Source: Archangium gephyra
GTDB lineage: Bacteria; Myxococcota; Myxococcia; Myxococcales; Myxococcaceae
Reading direction: 5' to 3'
Assembly (NCBI GenBank): GCA_003243425.1
Contig: QFQP01000009.1
Span: 137,501-201,500 of the forward strand
DNA length: 64,000 nucleotides
This document shows, in pieces, positions 52,764 through 60,936 of the stretch. The position numbers and the translations under genes are program-made. The notes beneath the pieces were generated by a model. That model made no database searches. It was not told the origin of the DNA and was given only the letters and a program-made list of their open reading frames with translations. The stretch's first letter is position 1. Each line of letters opens with the position of its first letter.

Positions 52764-53683
52764 GCGTCGCGGCCCGGCAGCGGGTTCTTCGCGAAGAAGT
52801 CGTGCATCAACCTGCTGATTTCCTCGTGCGCGTCTTCGAGCACGTAGTGCCCCGCGTCTTCGAACACGTGCACCTGGGCTTCTGGCAGCCGCTTGCGCCA
52901 CTCGGCGAGGAACGCGTCGTCGAACACGAAATCCTTCCGGCCCCAGCAGATGAGCATGGGCACCTTGCGGAACTGCTCGAGCTTCTCGGACACCTCGTTG
53001 ACGATGGGCCAGCTGCGATCTCCGGGCGCCAGCGGAATGTCTTCCACGAAGCGCTGCACGGCGATGCGGTTCTTCCAGCTGTCGTAGGGCGCGAGGTACG
53101 CGTCTTTGATGAGCGGCGTCATGCGGCCGGGCCGCGTGCTGCACATGAGGTTCGCGCCGCGGCTGAAGGCGTTGAACGCGCGCACCGGCACCGGGAAGAA
53201 CGGCGCGTAGCGAACCACGCCGATCTGCCACGGCAACTTGCGCCCCTGCGGCAACCCGAAGCCCGCAGTGTTCAGCACCACGAAGCGCTTCACGCGGTGC
53301 GGGTTCTTCGTGGCCCACGCCATGCCGATCATCCCGCCCCAGTCGTGCACCACCAGCGTGATGCGGTCTCCGAGGTCGAGCGAGTTGATGAGGCGATCGA
53401 GGTCTGCGACGCGGCGCTCGAGCACGTACTCGTAGTGCTCGTCGCCGGGCTTGTCGCTGAGGCCGCAGCCCACGTGATCAGGGACGATCACCCGATGGTC
53501 CTTCGAGAACTTGGTGACGAGGTTGCGCCAGTAGAAGCTCCACGTGGGGTTGCCGTGCAGCATCACGAGCGGGTCGCCCTGGCCCTCGTCGAGGTAGTGC
53601 AGCTTCACGCCCTGCCCCACGTCGAGGAAGTTGGGCTTCCACGGGTACAGCGACTTGTACGGCGTCATGTCGAAGGTCATCAC
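52760..53683 (-). CDS. oleB: OleB, beta-lactone decarboxylase (alpha/beta hydrolase)
   Basis: A 307-residue haloalkane-dehalogenase-like protein. HGNPTWSFYWRNL is near residue 43, the nucleophile aspartate D114 lies in LVVHDWGGMIG, a second acid in CWGRKDFVFDD and the catalytic histidine in EDAGHYVLED. OleB removes CO2 from the beta-lactone to leave a cis-olefin. It is a separate gene here, unlike the OleBC fusions of actinobacteria. The GTGA overlap with oleC and a 9-bp gap after oleA keep it in the operon. Similarity to true haloalkane dehalogenases is expected; the ole context decides the call. Confidence 0.93.
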   Translation of the reverse strand: MMTFDMTPYKSLYPWKPNFLDVGQGVKLHYLDEGQGDPLVMLHGNPTWSFYWRNLVTKFSKDHRVIVPDHVGCGLSDKPGDEHYEYVLERRVADLDRLINSLDLGDRITLVVHDWGGMIGMAWATKNPHRVKRFVVLNTAGFGLPQGRKLPWQIGVVRYAPFFPVPVRAFNAFSRGANLMCSTRPGRMTPLIKDAYLAPYDSWKNRIAVQRFVEDIPLAPGDRSWPIVNEVSEKLEQFRKVPMLICWGRKDFVFDDAFLAEWRKRLPEAQVHVFEDAGHYVLEDAHEEISRLMHDFFAKNPLPGRDA

Positions 53684-53692
53684 GTCAGGTCC

Positions 53693-54733
53693 TCACCACT
53701 GAATTCCGAGCATCAGGCAGTTGAGGCCGCTTCCGATGCCGAGGAAGCCGACCCGCTGGCCGGGTTGAATGAAGCCGCTCTCGATGGCGCGCGCGGCGGT
53801 GATCGGCACTGACACCGTGCCCATGTTTCCGAGTCGTTCGAAGGTCGAGAAGTCGCGCGAGAGCTCGATGCCGAGCGTCTGCATCACTTCACGACGGTGA
53901 CCTGCACCGACCTGATGGGCGATCACGCGATCGACGTCGTCACCGCGCCAGCCACTGTTGGTCAGGAACTTGTCCCACGTGGCGCGACCGAGCGCGACGC
54001 CGTGCTCGAGAACGCCGGAGGCGTCGGTGTCCATCACGTTGACGGTCTCACCGAGCAGCCCCTTCGTCGGACCCCATCGACAGAGCTGATGGTGCTGCGG
54101 CGCCGACAACGCAGCGCCCGAGACGAGCGTGTGCTCGGTGCCCGAGTAGTCGGCCGCGGTGAGCAGCACGGCTGCGGCGCCGGAACCGCCGGTCATCGTC
54201 GCGAGGCCGAGGCGATAGCGCTCGAGCGTGGGCTCCGCGTTGAGTCGGGCGATGGACGTGTCCACGATCTCACGCGAGCTCTCGGCAGACACGACGAGCC
54301 CCGCGCGCAGCTGGCCCAACTCGATGCGATTGGAGACCTCCACCATCGCGTTCATCATGCCGAGGCACGCGTTGCTGACGTCGAAGACCAGCGCGTCGGG
54401 ACCGGTGTTCAACGCGGCTGCGACGCCGCACGCCGTCGCTGGTTCGAGATCGTCGCGACAGACGCCGGCGTAGACCACGGCGCCGAGATCTTCGGCCGGC
54501 ACCCCCGACTGCTCGAGCGCGAGCCTCCCCGCCATCGCCGCGGCCTGATGCATGCGCGTGCCGACGGGCCAGCGACGACGCTCGCGAATTCCCGTCAGGG
54601 TCTCGAGCTGGCCGGGCGCGAGGTGCAGCGACTGGTACATCGGCGACAACCGCGACTCGATCTCGGCCGAGGTGATGACCTCGTCGGGCACGACCGCCGA
54701 GATGGCCTCGATGTGAACGTTCTTCCAACGCAT
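53693..54733 (-). CDS. oleA: OleA, head-to-head acyl condensing thiolase
   Basis: A 346-residue thiolase-fold enzyme of the FabH/OleA type that joins two acyl thioesters non-decarboxylatively into a 2-alkyl-3-ketoacid. The triad is C123 in VSNACLGMMN, H273 in VIAHQVGAGH and N303 in RLGNMGTVS. E97 in CRDDLEPATA matches, as far as I recall, the extra glutamate base that marks OleA rather than FabH. The ATG shares one base with the TGA of the PfaC-like gene (TGATG), so translation is coupled to the PUFA synthase. Partner substrates are probably polyunsaturated chains made by that synthase. Confidence 0.93.
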   Translation of the reverse strand: MRWKNVHIEAISAVVPDEVITSAEIESRLSPMYQSLHLAPGQLETLTGIRERRRWPVGTRMHQAAAMAGRLALEQSGVPAEDLGAVVYAGVCRDDLEPATACGVAAALNTGPDALVFDVSNACLGMMNAMVEVSNRIELGQLRAGLVVSAESSREIVDTSIARLNAEPTLERYRLGLATMTGGSGAAAVLLTAADYSGTEHTLVSGAALSAPQHHQLCRWGPTKGLLGETVNVMDTDASGVLEHGVALGRATWDKFLTNSGWRGDDVDRVIAHQVGAGHRREVMQTLGIELSRDFSTFERLGNMGTVSVPITAARAIESGFIQPGQRVGFLGIGSGLNCLMLGIQW

Positions 54734-57700
54734 CAACGGTTCTCCCGAACGAGCCGCAACGGAAAGTCCTTCATCGCGTAGATGATCTTCCCGTCCACCA
54801 GCAGCTGGCCGTCGGCGACGATCACCGGCTCGTCTCCGTCGATCACCTGCGTGACGTTCGCTTCGACCTGCACGGTGGCGTTGGTGGGAACGACCTGCCC
54901 GCGGTATTGCCAGGTGTGCGCCATGCCGAGCGCGAGCGCCTGATAGCGATGTGAATCGACCAGCCTCGGGAAGCGCTCTCGCGCCCACGCCCCGAGCGCC
55001 TGAATGAGCGCTTCGAGCCCCAGCGAGCCCGGCATCACCGGGTCTTCGAAGAAGTGCGCGCGGAAGAACCACTCGGACGGATCGACCTGCTTGCGCGCCG
55101 ACACGAAGCCCAGGTTCTTGCTGCCGCCATCGAGCGAGAGGGCATCGACTCGATCGATCATCGCCCACGCCCTGGCCGGCCTCGCGAGACCGGAGCCGAT
55201 GAACTGCGTCGCCTCTTCCGGCGTGAACGGCGCGCCGTGCTCGAGCGTGAACGACCTCGAGGTCGTCGGTACGGGGAACGGCTTCGCGCCACGAACGCCG
55301 ACTTGCTGCTCGAGCGCCGCCTTCGGGAAGAAGCCGAAGCCGGTGGTGCCCGTGTAGACGGGCTCGCCCTTCGCCGTGCGCACTTCGAAGTCGAAGTTCT
55401 CGAGGATCATTCCGCCGGCGCGCGAGGCCTTCGTGAGTCGCGACTTGAGCGTCAGCGTGCCCATGTCAGGGGTCACTTCGCGGTGCAGCGTCGCGGTGCC
55501 GTCCAGATTGCGAAAGCGAACGTCTTCCTGACTCATCAGCGCCGAGCCTGCGTACGCCGCGAGGAAGCCGCAGGGCTGCAAGGCAGCCTCGAGCAGCACC
55601 GCGAACGGCATCACCGGCTGACGATTCGCGGCGAAGTACCAGGCGTCGGGCGGCACGTCATACTCCGCGGTGATCCACCCACCGGGCTCGAGCACGAATG
55701 GCCTGGGCTCGGCGCGGGTGACGCGGTCCATGAAGAGGTACGGCGGCCGAGGCAGGCGCGCGAGTTTGCGGTCGTGATCGAACGGCGCGTACGTCGGGCC
55801 AAAGCACCTCGACGGAGCGCCTTCGCAATACTCGAGGATGTGTTCGCGCGTGAAGCGCACCTCGGGTTGCGTGGTCGAGAACAACTGGTCGAGCCGTTCT
55901 CGCGTGAGCCCCCGAACGCGGACAGACATGTTGTCCATCTGCACCACGTGTTTGCCGTCGGCGAACATCGACGCAGTGGCGATGACGAAGGGTTCCGGGT
56001 CGTAGCCGATCTGTTCGACCTCGAGCCGGTACTGGACCTTCCTGGTGCTCTGCAGCACCTGACCGCGGCACTTGAGCTGACTGGCAGCGCCTTCGATCGG
56101 CGCGTAGTGGAGATCGACGTCGCTCGCGTCATCGACCCAGCCGAGGCGCAGCAACAACACTCGCAGCGTGTGCAGACAGCACTCGTACATCAGCGTGCCG
56201 GGCATCACCGGATCGTCCTTGAAGTGACACGTCAGGTACCAGGCATCGGGGCTGACGTCGTGTTCACCGACGACGAGGCCAAGACCGCTGCTTCCGCCGC
56301 GCGTGTCGAGCTCGAGGATGCGATCGACCAGCCGCATGCGGCCGTCGGGCAGTCGGAGCGCCGGTGCGAGCGTCGAGATCGGGAAGTCGATGCCGAACGC
56401 GTCGCTCAACCGACCAGCACGGAGCGCGTTCACCTGGGCTTCGTTCAACGTCGCGGTGCCGTGAGGCAGCAGCGCGGTGAACGCAGCGGTCTGCCTGTGC
56501 GTGGTGCGCGCAGCCTTGCGGCCGTCGGGCACGATGCCTTTACCGGTCTCGAGTTGCTCAGGACTGAAGAAGCCCGCGCAGCCGTCGTACATCGTGATGA
56601 ACGGCTGACCCGCGATCGTCCCGTCGAAGCGGAAGAAGAAGAGCCACGTGTCGCCCTGCTTGATGAAGCGATCGATGCGGATGTCGTAGCGGAGGACGTC
56701 GCCCGCGACGGGCAGGTCGCGATGGAAGACGACCTTCGCGTCGAGCAGGCGGTACACGCGCTCGCCCTTCACCTGGAGATCGATGCCGAGGTAGCTCGAC
56801 AGGAAGAGGTCGGCCTGCCCGGCTTCGACGCTGATGCACACCGGCACGCGGCCACCATCGAGGTACCAGGCGCCCGGCTTCACGTCGTGTTCGGTCACGC
56901 AGCGGCCCGAGGTCATGCTGCCCGGCTCGCCTTCCACTTCGACGATTCGGTCCGCGAGCATCAGCGGCTCGTCAGGCAGGCGAACGCGCTGGGCGTAGCT
57001 GTCGACGACCGCGAACTGCGGGCCGAGCATCTTGCCGAGCGAGCCCACGGCGAACTCCATGCACATGTTGCGGTCGAACCGCGGCTTGACTGTCTGAGCG
57101 ACCGCGGGGAGCGCGCTGGCGAGCGGGGCCCGACCGTCGAGCATCGCGCGCTGTTCACTCAACAACCGCGCGAGCACGGCGGCCGACTGGTTGGCGGTCT
57201 CGAGGAACGCTTCGTGCGCGGCTGCAGTGGCCTGCATCGAAGCGGTGAGCGCGACGATCGGATCGTTGGAGCGCGTGGTCATCGTTGAACCTCGTGAAAT
57301 GTGCGGCGCTGCTGCAGCGCGCGGTGGCGCGGTATTGGCCACGCTCGCCACCCGCGCAGGGAGCGGAGCCTTCGTGCCGCCGATCGGGACCACGAGCTTC
57401 TTCGCGGTGTTGTCCACCGGAATGCGAACGTTCGCGTACAGCGCGTCGAGCGACACGGGCACGCCCGCGTCGGCGACCTTCGCGACGGCCTGCAGCAACG
57501 AGACATACCCGTCCTGCCCCCGCTGACAGGCCGACACCGCGAGGTGGGGTCTGCCTTCGAGGATGCGGCTGATCATACGCGTGCAGGAGCCCTGAGGCCC
57601 CGCTTCGATGAACACGCGCACGCCGTCATTCCACGCGCGCTCGACGACCTGCGTGAAGTCGAAGCCGTGCATCGCGTCGTCGGTCACCGAGTCAGCGGCC

Positions 57701-60700
57701 GAATCGGTCGTGACCTCGTACGGCTTCGCCCACGCGGCGCTGTAGAAGCGAACGTCTTTGGGAGGTGTGGCCGGCAGCACGTGCAGCGCGCGATACGCGT
57801 CTCGTACCGGCGCCATCATCGGGAGGTGAACCGACGGGACGCCCTCGAGGAACACCGCTTCTCCACCGAGCTTCTCGATGGTCTTGCGCACGTCAGGCTT
57901 GTTGCCGCCCACCACACATTCCCGCGGCGCGTTCACGATGAGCAACGCGGCGGTGCCTTCGAGTGCCGCGAGCACTTCGTGCTTCGGCCGCATCACCAGC
58001 GCGACCGACCATTCCGCGTCGTCACCCCACGCGTCTTTCGCGACCGTACAGGCGCCGCCGAGTTGAGTTCGGAAGAGCGGAGATTCCAACGTGCGTTGGA
58101 ACATCACGTCGCGGTCCTTCCACGCGCGTGACGAGAACAACGTCGCCGATTCACCGAGCGAGTAGCCCAGATACGCGGTGGGCGTGATGCCCAGCAGCAT
58201 CAACCCCTCGGCGACCGACAGCCCGTGGGTGACGTGACGCACGATGATGTCGGAGATGCCCTCGCGCTTCGGCGGGTCGAGGTGGGCGGCGAGCGACTGA
58301 GAATCGCGATCGAGCCGAGCGAGTGTTTCAGGCAGCGCGAGGTGGAGCCCGCGACCCATGCCGTCGAAGTGCGTTCCGGAACCGGGGAAGACGAACGCCA
58401 CCTCGCCCTTCTGCGTCGTCGGAGCCGCCAGCGTCGCCAGCTTCGAGCGCAGCTCGGCCACACCCGCCGCGACGATCGCCCGCGCACCCGGCTTCGGCGG
58501 CCCACGCTGATGCCAACGCGCAGCGAGCAGATCGATGGGCTCGTCTGTGATCAACTGCTCGAGCTCGCCCCGCTCGTGTTCAGCGACCAGAAAGAGACCG
58601 GCGCTGCGCTGACCGAGCAGCGGTGACGGCACCTGCCGTGAAGACTCTGGCGCCTGTTCGAGCGCGACCTCCACCGCGATGCCATCAGGCGCGACGGCTG
58701 AAACGGTCGCTCTTCGCGGGCCTTCGGAACGATTGCGCGCCCACGGGCGCGTCGGCGCGGGCAACGCTTCGTGATGCAGCGAGAGCAGCGCACGGATGGT
58801 CGAGATGAGACCCGTCGCCGAACCGAGATTCAGCTCGTCCGTCGCTGGCCCCACCGACGGCCGAATGTCGTTGATGAGCCCGTAGATGCGGTCGCCATCG
58901 CGCTGCGCGTCGCTCAGACGTTTGAGAACGAGCGCGCCAGCACCGTCGCCCATCACGCGTTCGTCTCCGAGTGCGCGGGCCGCGGTCACCCGGCGAACGT
59001 CACCGGCGAGATCGACGGCGCCGACGATCATGCGGTCGACTTCACCGCGCTGGAGGAGCCGGGTCGCGACTTCGAGCGCACGCAGACCACCCGCTTCTTC
59101 GGCCTGCACGCCGAAGCTTGGCCCGCCGAGCCCGACCTCGCGCGCGAGGCGGCTTGCGACGATGCCACCGAGGGCGCCGAGGGTGCGCTGGGCGTCGAGC
59201 GGTGGAGAGACGTGGTCGGCGAGATCCTTGCGCTCGGGCTCGCGATCTTTGAGCACCCAACGCAGGTGGAACGACGTCGTCTCGAGATCGAGCCCGATAC
59301 CGACGACCGCGCCCGTGGCGTGGTGCGGACCGGCGCCAAGACCGCCAGCGTCGTCGATGGCCTCGCGCGCGACCTGCAGCATCAGCAACTGCTGCGGGAG
59401 CACCGAAGGAATCTCGAGGGGCGGCACCTTGAAACGACCGAGCGGAATTTCGAGTTCGTGAATCCACGCGCCGAGCTCGTCGGGGGCCTCGAAACGACCT
59501 CGCGCTCCACGCTTCGACAACGGCGACTTGCCGGAAAACTGGCTGCTGCGGAGCTCGTCGAGTGAGCGGGCGCTGCCGACGTATGCGCCCATGCCGACCA
59601 CGGCGATCGGTTCGTGAACGACGCGCTCACGTGGTCTGGCTCGCGGGAGCGGAGACTGGCCGCCGTACTCTTCGAGCAGCAGGTGCGCGTTGATGCCGCC
59701 GAAACCAAAGCCGGAGACCGCCGCGCGCCGTGGTGATTGCGACCATTCGCGCGGCGCTTCGAGGACGTCGAACGGCGTGTTCTTCAGCGACGGTGACAGC
59801 GTGCTGCTGGTCACGTTCGCACTCGGAGGAAGTTCGCGATGAGCGATCGCCTGCACCACCTTGGTGAGGCCCGCCATGCCTGCTGCCGTGAGCAGATGCC
59901 CCACGTTGCTCTTCACCGAGCCGATCACCGCGCGCGACGCCGCGCCGTCCCACATCGTCGACAGGCTCTTCAGCTCGACACCGTCACCCCGCGGCGTACC
60001 GGTGCCGTGGCATTCGACGAGCTGAACATCGGACGGCTTCCACGCCGCCTGCGCGTACGCGGAACGCATGGCGCGGAGCTGACCTTCGGAGTCGGGCGAC
60101 AGCAGACTGCCACCGACGTCGTTCGACACGCCGATGCCGCGGATGACCGCGACGATCCTGTCGCCATCGCGCTCGGCGTCTTCAAGGCGCTTGAGCACCA
60201 CCATGCCCGCGCCCTCGCCTACCACCAGGCCGTCAGCGTGCGCCCCGAACGGCGCGCAGATTCCGCTCGGTGAGAGCGCCTGCAGCTGCGTGAAGCCCAC
60301 CTGCGTGTACAGCGACTGCGCCATCGACACGCCACCGGCGATGGCGGCGTCGAGACGCCCGGCCTCGAGTTCGATGCACGCGAGGTGCAGCGCATAGAGA
60401 GACGACGCACACGCCGCGTCGAGCGTGAAGCTGCCACCTCCGAGACCGAGCGACTTCGACAGCAGCGCGACCGGCGTTGCCGTCGGGAACGCGTCCATCG
60501 GTTCGAAGCGTCGAGCCGCGCCCCGCTTCGCAGGGAGAATGATCTCTTCGGCGAGCGCTGATGCTGCGTCGGTCGGCAACGCGATGTTGGCGACGATGGC
60601 GGCGGTCTTCGAAGGGTCGAACCGAACGCCCTTCACCGCGTCGTGCCCGACCTGCAGCGTCAACTTCGCCAGTGAGCTGAGCCGCCCGCGAAGCGCCTCC

Positions 60701-60936
60701 GGCACGTCGACGTCGAGCTCGAAGTCATCGACGAGGCACTGAATGCGCGACCGCGCGGTGTCGGGCGCGCCCGTGTTGGAGAGGATCGACCTGGGGTCGA
60801 CCGGCCAACGCGATGCCGGCACTTCGCGGGCAGCGTTCCTGCCCGACCGCACGAGGTCCCAGAGCGCGTCGACCGACGGTGCTCCGGGAAAACGCCCGGC
60901 AATTCCAACGATGGCGATGGCGCGCTGCGACTTCAT
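54733..60936 (-). CDS. PUFA synthase subunit, PfaC-type: KS-CLF-AT-four hot-dog DH domains
   Basis: 2067 residues. KS at 1-430 has C176 (DAACASS), H310 (ECHGTGTPRGD) and H347 (SNVGH). A chain-length-factor-like KS at 440-760 has glutamate where the cysteine should be (near 614, QAEEAGG). AT at about 845-1150 has serine 926 in LGYSLGES and histidine 1037. Four hot-dog domains follow: two degenerate ones near 1340 and 1760 (YFAANRQPVMP) and two with the FabA-type active pattern HFKDDPVMPG (H1571) and HFFEDPVMPG (H1961). This matches PfaC/Pfa3 enzymes that elongate and dehydrate/isomerise polyunsaturated chains. No C-terminal acyltransferase or thioesterase is present. ATGA and TGATG overlaps join it to the PfaA-like gene and to oleA. 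Confidence 0.93.
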   Translation of the reverse strand: MKSQRAIAIVGIAGRFPGAPSVDALWDLVRSGRNAAREVPASRWPVDPRSILSNTGAPDTARSRIQCLVDDFELDVDVPEALRGRLSSLAKLTLQVGHDAVKGVRFDPSKTAAIVANIALPTDAASALAEEIILPAKRGAARRFEPMDAFPTATPVALLSKSLGLGGGSFTLDAACASSLYALHLACIELEAGRLDAAIAGGVSMAQSLYTQVGFTQLQALSPSGICAPFGAHADGLVVGEGAGMVVLKRLEDAERDGDRIVAVIRGIGVSNDVGGSLLSPDSEGQLRAMRSAYAQAAWKPSDVQLVECHGTGTPRGDGVELKSLSTMWDGAASRAVIGSVKSNVGHLLTAAGMAGLTKVVQAIAHRELPPSANVTSSTLSPSLKNTPFDVLEAPREWSQSPRRAAVSGFGFGGINAHLLLEEYGGQSPLPRARPRERVVHEPIAVVGMGAYVGSARSLDELRSSQFSGKSPLSKRGARGRFEAPDELGAWIHELEIPLGRFKVPPLEIPSVLPQQLLMLQVAREAIDDAGGLGAGPHHATGAVVGIGLDLETTSFHLRWVLKDREPERKDLADHVSPPLDAQRTLGALGGIVASRLAREVGLGGPSFGVQAEEAGGLRALEVATRLLQRGEVDRMIVGAVDLAGDVRRVTAARALGDERVMGDGAGALVLKRLSDAQRDGDRIYGLINDIRPSVGPATDELNLGSATGLISTIRALLSLHHEALPAPTRPWARNRSEGPRRATVSAVAPDGIAVEVALEQAPESSRQVPSPLLGQRSAGLFLVAEHERGELEQLITDEPIDLLAARWHQRGPPKPGARAIVAAGVAELRSKLATLAAPTTQKGEVAFVFPGSGTHFDGMGRGLHLALPETLARLDRDSQSLAAHLDPPKREGISDIIVRHVTHGLSVAEGLMLLGITPTAYLGYSLGESATLFSSRAWKDRDVMFQRTLESPLFRTQLGGACTVAKDAWGDDAEWSVALVMRPKHEVLAALEGTAALLIVNAPRECVVGGNKPDVRKTIEKLGGEAVFLEGVPSVHLPMMAPVRDAYRALHVLPATPPKDVRFYSAAWAKPYEVTTDSAADSVTDDAMHGFDFTQVVERAWNDGVRVFIEAGPQGSCTRMISRILEGRPHLAVSACQRGQDGYVSLLQAVAKVADAGVPVSLDALYANVRIPVDNTAKKLVVPIGGTKAPLPARVASVANTAPPRAAAAPHISRGSTMTTRSNDPIVALTASMQATAAAHEAFLETANQSAAVLARLLSEQRAMLDGRAPLASALPAVAQTVKPRFDRNMCMEFAVGSLGKMLGPQFAVVDSYAQRVRLPDEPLMLADRIVEVEGEPGSMTSGRCVTEHDVKPGAWYLDGGRVPVCISVEAGQADLFLSSYLGIDLQVKGERVYRLLDAKVVFHRDLPVAGDVLRYDIRIDRFIKQGDTWLFFFRFDGTIAGQPFITMYDGCAGFFSPEQLETGKGIVPDGRKAARTTHRQTAAFTALLPHGTATLNEAQVNALRAGRLSDAFGIDFPISTLAPALRLPDGRMRLVDRILELDTRGGSSGLGLVVGEHDVSPDAWYLTCHFKDDPVMPGTLMYECCLHTLRVLLLRLGWVDDASDVDLHYAPIEGAASQLKCRGQVLQSTRKVQYRLEVEQIGYDPEPFVIATASMFADGKHVVQMDNMSVRVRGLTRERLDQLFSTTQPEVRFTREHILEYCEGAPSRCFGPTYAPFDHDRKLARLPRPPYLFMDRVTRAEPRPFVLEPGGWITAEYDVPPDAWYFAANRQPVMPFAVLLEAALQPCGFLAAYAGSALMSQEDVRFRNLDGTATLHREVTPDMGTLTLKSRLTKASRAGGMILENFDFEVRTAKGEPVYTGTTGFGFFPKAALEQQVGVRGAKPFPVPTTSRSFTLEHGAPFTPEEATQFIGSGLARPARAWAMIDRVDALSLDGGSKNLGFVSARKQVDPSEWFFRAHFFEDPVMPGSLGLEALIQALGAWARERFPRLVDSHRYQALALGMAHTWQYRGQVVPTNATVQVEANVTQVIDGDEPVIVADGQLLVDGKIIYAMKDFPLRLVRENR
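57280..57293 (-). other. Possible internal translation start before the dehydratase half of the PfaC-like gene
   Basis: In frame at residue 1219 an ATG (57282-57280) starts MTTRSNDPIVAL, with a GAGG ribosome site seven bases upstream (complement of 57290-57293). It sits exactly in the Ala/Pro-rich linker between the AT and dehydratase halves. This may be a relic of a gene fusion or an alternative start giving free dehydratase protein. The open frame itself is continuous. Confidence 0.3.

Noticed and set aside
52764..53318. An N-terminal extension of OleC
   Set aside because: The extension reads oleB in another frame. The GTG at 52763 has a GTGA overlap and gives the normal OleC length.
52760..53683. 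oleB as a haloalkane dehalogenase
   Set aside because: The fold and nucleophile are shared, but its place between oleA and oleC decides for the beta-lactone decarboxylase.
53693..54733. oleA as FabH (beta-ketoacyl-ACP synthase III)
   Set aside because: The FabH triad is shared, but the DDLEPATA glutamate region and the linkage to oleBCD indicate OleA.
55054..57288. A 744-codon plus-strand open frame opposite the PUFA dehydratase region
   Set aside because: Its composition is Arg/Glu/His-rich shadow sequence; the minus strand shows conserved hot-dog domains.
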